Source of the DNA: Bacillota bacterium
GTDB taxonomy: Bacteria; Bacillota; Clostridia; Oscillospirales; Acutalibacteraceae
Assembly: GCA_029007015.1 (NCBI GenBank)
Contig: JAQXHB010000102.1
Span: 1 to 25,087 of the forward strand
DNA: 25,087 bases
Reading direction: 5' to 3'
The notes under the pieces are model-generated. The model saw only the letters and a list, made by a program, of their open reading frames with translations. It searched no databases and was not told where the DNA came from. Below are positions 21,829-25,087 of the stretch, one piece after another. The translations under genes and the position numbers were made by a program. Numbering within the stretch: position 1 is the first letter of the stretch; every line of letters begins with the position of its first letter.

Positions 21829-24240
21829 GTGAATAAGAATGAATATATTGCGCTGCGCCGACAACTGATTGAACGACAGTTCGGCCGCATGAATGACAGA
21901 CAGTTTGAGGCGGTGGTGACCACCCGCGGGCCTCTGCTCATTCTGGCCGGTGCCGGCAGCGGTAAGACGACGGTGCTCATTAACCGAATAGTGAATTTAA
22001 TCAAATACGGCGACGCATACAACAGCGATGTGTGCGGCGACTTTGAACAACTGGCAGAGGCGGCCGACGGCGGTCAGTGGCCGCGCTCGGCCGCTGTAAA
22101 TCCGGTAAATCCATGGGAGATACTGGCAATCACATTTACAAACAAGGCCGCGCGCGAACTGGCCGAGCGTCTCGATGCTGCCCTCGGTGAAGATGGAAGC
22201 GGTGTCTGGGCGGCCACATTCCACTCAACCTGCGCCCGTATTCTGCGGCGGTATGCAGACCGCATCGGCTATACGCCGGCCTTTACGATATACGACACCA
22301 ATGACCAAAAAAAGGTCATCAAAGATTGCCTCAAACAACTTAATATTGATGAAAAATATCTGCCGATTAAGGATATTATGAAGGCGATAAGCAGTGCCAA
22401 AGACTCACTCATCGACCCTGATGAATACGAGGCGTCGGTGGGCAATGACCCGCGCCGCAAACTCATTGCCGAGGTCTATCGGCTGTATGAGCGCACTCTC
22501 AAGCAGTACGATGCCATGGATTTTGACGACCTCATTTGCAAGACGGTCGAACTGTTCCGCCGCGAGCCCGATGTGCTCGATTATTGGCAAAACCGATTTA
22601 AATACATAATGATTGATGAGTATCAGGACTCTAACCACGCCCAGTACATGTTTGCCAAACTGCTGGCGCAGAAGTACCGTAATATATGTGTAGTGGGCGA
22701 CGATGACCAGAGCATTTACCGCTTCCGCGGTGCTACCATCGAGAATATCTTGTCGTTTGAAAAGCATTATCCTGACGCCAAGGTCATACGGCTGGAGCAA
22801 AACTATCGCTCAACACAGGTCATTTTGGACGCGGCAAACAGCGTCATCGCCAATAATGTCGGCCGCAAGGGTAAACGGCTGTGGACGGCGGCCGACGGCG
22901 GTGAAAAGATAACCGTTTATTCGGCCGCAAACGAGCAGGATGAGGCTCGTTATGTAGCCGATGTGATAGAGGAAAACATGCGACGCGGCATGCGTGCGAG
23001 TGACCACGCCGTACTTTACCGCATGAACGCCCAGTCCAATGCGCTCGAAAATGTGTTCATGCGAATGGGTATCAGTTATAAAGTGGTTGGCGGGCTGAAA
23101 TTCTTTGACCGCAAGGAGATAAAGGATGTGCTGGCATACCTGAATCTCATCAATAACTCGCGCGACGGCGTTGCTCTGGCGCGCATTATCAACGAGCCCA
23201 AGCGCGGCATAGGCGACACAACGGTGGCCAATGTTGCATCGCTGGCCGAACAGACCGGCCGCTCAATGATGGAAATCATGCGCGAGGCGACCGGCTATGC
23301 GGTGCTGTCCCGCTCGGCGGGCAAGTTGATTGACTTTGCCGAAATGATTGACCAACTGGCCGACTGCGCCGACACCATGGAGCCGCATGAGTTGTTTGAA
23401 TATATGCTGGATAAAACGGGCTATATGCAGTCACTGCGCGAGCAGGGCGAGGACGCCGTTGAGCGTATTGACAATGTTAACGAACTCTCATCTAATATTC
23501 TGCAGTATGAGCAGGAGGCGGAACAGCCGAGTCTGGCTGAATTTTTGAGCAATATAGCCCTCATTACCGATATGGATATGGACGATAACAATGATGATCG
23601 CGTCGTGCTGATGACACTGCACACGGCCAAGGGACTGGAGTTTCCGACCGTCTTTATTGTGGGCGTCGAGGAGGGAATATTCCCCAGCGAGCAGACGGGG
23701 CGGGGCACCGTTGACGACCTCGAGGAGGAGCGGCGGCTGGCCTATGTCGGAATCACCCGCGCCAAAGAGCATCTTTACATCACCCACGCCGCAGTGCGCA
23801 TGCTGTACGGCCGAACCGAGCGTAAGCGTCCGTCTCGCTTCATTGCCGAGATACCGACTAAACTAATCAACAAGCAAGCTTCCGAGCAACTCAGCCGCCA
23901 GAGTTATTCGCCATTTGAAGGGCAGATGGGCGCGCGCGGCGGCTCGTTTGGCTCATACGGGTCGTTTGGCTCGACGCGCGAGTGGCGTGACGATGACTAT
24001 GCCGACAGTTATTATCAGCAACCGCGCAGAAAGGTCGCTCCGCCGAAGTCGGCGCCCAAGCCGTCGGCACCCACCGCCGATATCGCTGTTGGCATGCGCG
24101 TTAACCATAAGGTGTTCGGTGACGGTATGGTTACCAATTTGTCCCCGATGGGCAACGATATCATGGTTGAGATTGCCTTTGATAATGTGGGCACCAAGCG
24201 AGTCATGGCCAATTACGCGAAACTGAAAAAGATTGACTGA
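21829..24240 (+). CDS. pcrA: ATP-dependent DNA helicase PcrA/UvrD
   Basis: This 803-residue SF1A helicase unwinds DNA 3' to 5' in repair and in clearing replication-transcription conflicts. Motif I is AGAGSGKT (40-47), motif Ia ITFTNKAARE (101-110), motif II DEYQDSN (263-269), motif III GDDDQSIYRFRGA (290-302) and motif IV LEQNYRST (322-329). The later motifs HTAKGLEFPTVFIVGVEEGI and RLAYVGITRAKEHLYI follow. An acidic insert of about 35 residues (60-95) between motifs I and Ia is unlike Bacillus PcrA but, as I recall, usual in Oscillospiraceae. A Gly/Ser/Tyr/Arg-rich linker leads to the C-terminal Tudor-like domain (GMRVNHKVFGDGMVTNL onward) that binds RNA polymerase in Bacillus. GTG 21829 is the start, with GGAG at 21816-21819 nine bases upstream; earlier starts lie in a terminator. 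Confidence 0.95.
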   Translation: MNKNEYIALRRQLIERQFGRMNDRQFEAVVTTRGPLLILAGAGSGKTTVLINRIVNLIKYGDAYNSDVCGDFEQLAEAADGGQWPRSAAVNPVNPWEILAITFTNKAARELAERLDAALGEDGSGVWAATFHSTCARILRRYADRIGYTPAFTIYDTNDQKKVIKDCLKQLNIDEKYLPIKDIMKAISSAKDSLIDPDEYEASVGNDPRRKLIAEVYRLYERTLKQYDAMDFDDLICKTVELFRREPDVLDYWQNRFKYIMIDEYQDSNHAQYMFAKLLAQKYRNICVVGDDDQSIYRFRGATIENILSFEKHYPDAKVIRLEQNYRSTQVILDAANSVIANNVGRKGKRLWTAADGGEKITVYSAANEQDEARYVADVIEENMRRGMRASDHAVLYRMNAQSNALENVFMRMGISYKVVGGLKFFDRKEIKDVLAYLNLINNSRDGVALARIINEPKRGIGDTTVANVASLAEQTGRSMMEIMREATGYAVLSRSAGKLIDFAEMIDQLADCADTMEPHELFEYMLDKTGYMQSLREQGEDAVERIDNVNELSSNILQYEQEAEQPSLAEFLSNIALITDMDMDDNNDDRVVLMTLHTAKGLEFPTVFIVGVEEGIFPSEQTGRGTVDDLEEERRLAYVGITRAKEHLYITHAAVRMLYGRTERKRPSRFIAEIPTKLINKQASEQLSRQSYSPFEGQMGARGGSFGSYGSFGSTREWRDDDYADSYYQQPRRKVAPPKSAPKPSAPTADIAVGMRVNHKVFGDGMVTNLSPMGNDIMVEIAFDNVGTKRVMANYAKLKKID

Positions 24241-24257
24241 TTTTTACCGAATTATAA

Positions 24258-24286
24258 GTCACATTGAGAGCCGATGCTCATAATAT
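24258..24286 (+). promoter_or_regulatory. Possible sporulation-type (sigma E/K-like) promoter
   Basis: CATAATAT at 24279-24286 fits the CATAnnnT -10 pattern of sigma E and sigma K. Upstream GTCACATT at 24258-24265 resembles the sigma E -35 with 13 bases between, and its AC is 16 bases from CATA as for sigma K. No consensus sigma-A pair was found in the 90-base gap after pcrA, nor a terminator. Confidence 0.3.
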
Positions 24287-24330
24287 GGTAGTGAAGTACA
24301 CCTTCAATATTTACCGTAGGAGGAGCAATT

Positions 24331-25087
24331 ATGGCGGATACCAATAGTTCGGTCGCGTCAGGCGAGTTCCGCGAAGCCGTTTGCATCGACGGCGGCCGCG
24401 TGTATGACTCTTGTTGTGACCGCGATTGTCTGGCCGATTTGCGCTGTTATTTTTCGTGCGCCGGCCAGCAGCTTGTAGAACAGGCAATCAATGTTCGCTG
24501 CCGCGAGGCAGAGGTAGTGACAGTACTTATTGATGTTGAACCGGTGCATTTAAACCGCGGATTTTATTCGTGCGATATGACATTCTTCTTCCTTGTTAAG
24601 TTTGATGCCTTTTTGCCGAATAATCCTCAGCCGGTGCCGTTGACCGGTGCATGCGCCTTTGACAAAAAGGTGATTTTGTACGGCAGCGACGGCTGTGCCA
24701 AGGTGTTTTCAAACGAAAACACCATCTCTGGCAAATACGATATGCAGTCGTTCCCGCGCAGTAACATGCCAAAATGTGTCGTTCAGTGCGTTGACCCGGT
24801 TACGCTGGCGTGCAATGTCTGCGAAATGCACAAGTGCTGTGAAACGCGCACCATGCCGGCGTGCATTTGTGAGCGGCTGGGCGGTGACATGCACTATGAC
24901 TGCTGTCCCGGCGACAAGATGGTGACGGTCACACTCGGTCTGTTCACCATCGTCCAACTCATTCGCAATGTGCAGATGCTTATCCCGGTGTATGATTTCT
25001 GCATACCCGAAAAAGAATGTGAAAACTCCACCGATGACCCGTGTGAGGTATTCGGGCGGTTACGGTTCCCGACTGAAAACTTTTTCC
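24331..25087 (+). CDS. Very cysteine-rich protein of unknown function, N-terminal 252 residues (runs off the window)
   Basis: Starting at ATG 24331, with AGGAGGAG at about 24318-24325, 252 residues are visible and the 3' end is missing. There are 23 cysteines (9 percent), many paired or close: 28-29-33, 39-43, 149-153, 161-164, 169-170, 178-180, 191-192. There is no signal peptide or membrane helix. The first 125 residues have a compact pattern (VYDSCCDRDCLADLRCYF; RGFYSCDMTFFFLVKF; FDKKVILYGSDG) that I recall from unnamed conserved proteins of spore-forming clostridia; this was not checked. A structural, metal-binding or disulphide-linked role is possible, for instance in the spore coat, but this is inference from composition and a weak promoter match. 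The frame lacks an interrupting stop to the edge. Confidence 0.85.
   Translation, partial: MADTNSSVASGEFREAVCIDGGRVYDSCCDRDCLADLRCYFSCAGQQLVEQAINVRCREAEVVTVLIDVEPVHLNRGFYSCDMTFFFLVKFDAFLPNNPQPVPLTGACAFDKKVILYGSDGCAKVFSNENTISGKYDMQSFPRSNMPKCVVQCVDPVTLACNVCEMHKCCETRTMPACICERLGGDMHYDCCPGDKMVTVTLGLFTIVQLIRNVQMLIPVYDFCIPEKECENSTDDPCEVFGRLRFPTENFF

Noticed and set aside
1..25087. tRNA, rRNA, CRISPR, IS or prophage elements
   Set aside because: No cloverleaf, regular spaced repeats, transposase or phage-protein pattern was seen on either strand.

Overview
The window most likely comes from the chromosome of an anaerobic, gut-associated Firmicute of the Clostridia (Oscillospiraceae/Ruminococcaceae-like). 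The evidence is a choloylglycine (bile salt) hydrolase, a PcrA helicase with the acidic insert between motifs I and Ia that I associate with this group, purine-rich Shine-Dalgarno sites, consensus sigma-A promoters, and frequent TTG/GTG starts. No rRNA, tRNA, CRISPR array, IS element or phage gene was found.

Layout. 1-254: 5' part of an unknown minus-strand ORF that runs off the window. About 255-2700: a visibly AT-rich patch with a voltage-gated K+ channel, the dead C-terminal tail of an AraC-type regulator, and an unknown three-helix membrane protein. From 2700 the base composition becomes more GC-rich: bile salt hydrolase, Fe/Mn superoxide dismutase, then trkA-trkH (K+ uptake). These converge on pyruvate kinase, which is read on the minus strand behind a small ComEA-like helix-hairpin-helix protein. 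9367-13157: a promoter-to-terminator operon of three genes for amino-sugar synthesis and lipid-linked glycan initiation (PglF-, PglE- and PglC-like). 13177-17320: response regulator, histidine kinase and HtrA protease, then a small lipoprotein, which looks like an envelope-stress unit. 17407-17619: a 70-residue minus-strand protein. 17772-20262: an orphan substrate-binding lipoprotein and a membrane-anchored LysM/G5/M23 cell-wall peptidase, with a promoter nested in a 21-bp inverted repeat. 20397-21749: a GH-like/DUF4832 protein. 21829-24240: PcrA. 24331 to the end: the N-terminal 252 residues of a very cysteine-rich protein (23 Cys).

How the genes work together. Two themes recur. One is potassium: a Kv-type channel, TrkAH, and a pyruvate kinase carrying the Glu typical of K+-dependent enzymes. 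The other is the cell envelope: glycan initiation, two-component system plus HtrA, lipoproteins, and an M23 peptidase with a WalR-like box at its promoter. Most genes belong to known families. I do not see a clearly novel multi-gene system. The best candidates for something undescribed are the Cys-rich protein behind a possible sporulation-type promoter, the promoter inside the long inverted repeat, and the AT-rich channel/membrane-protein patch. All functions are inferred by reading the sequence; no database search was run.
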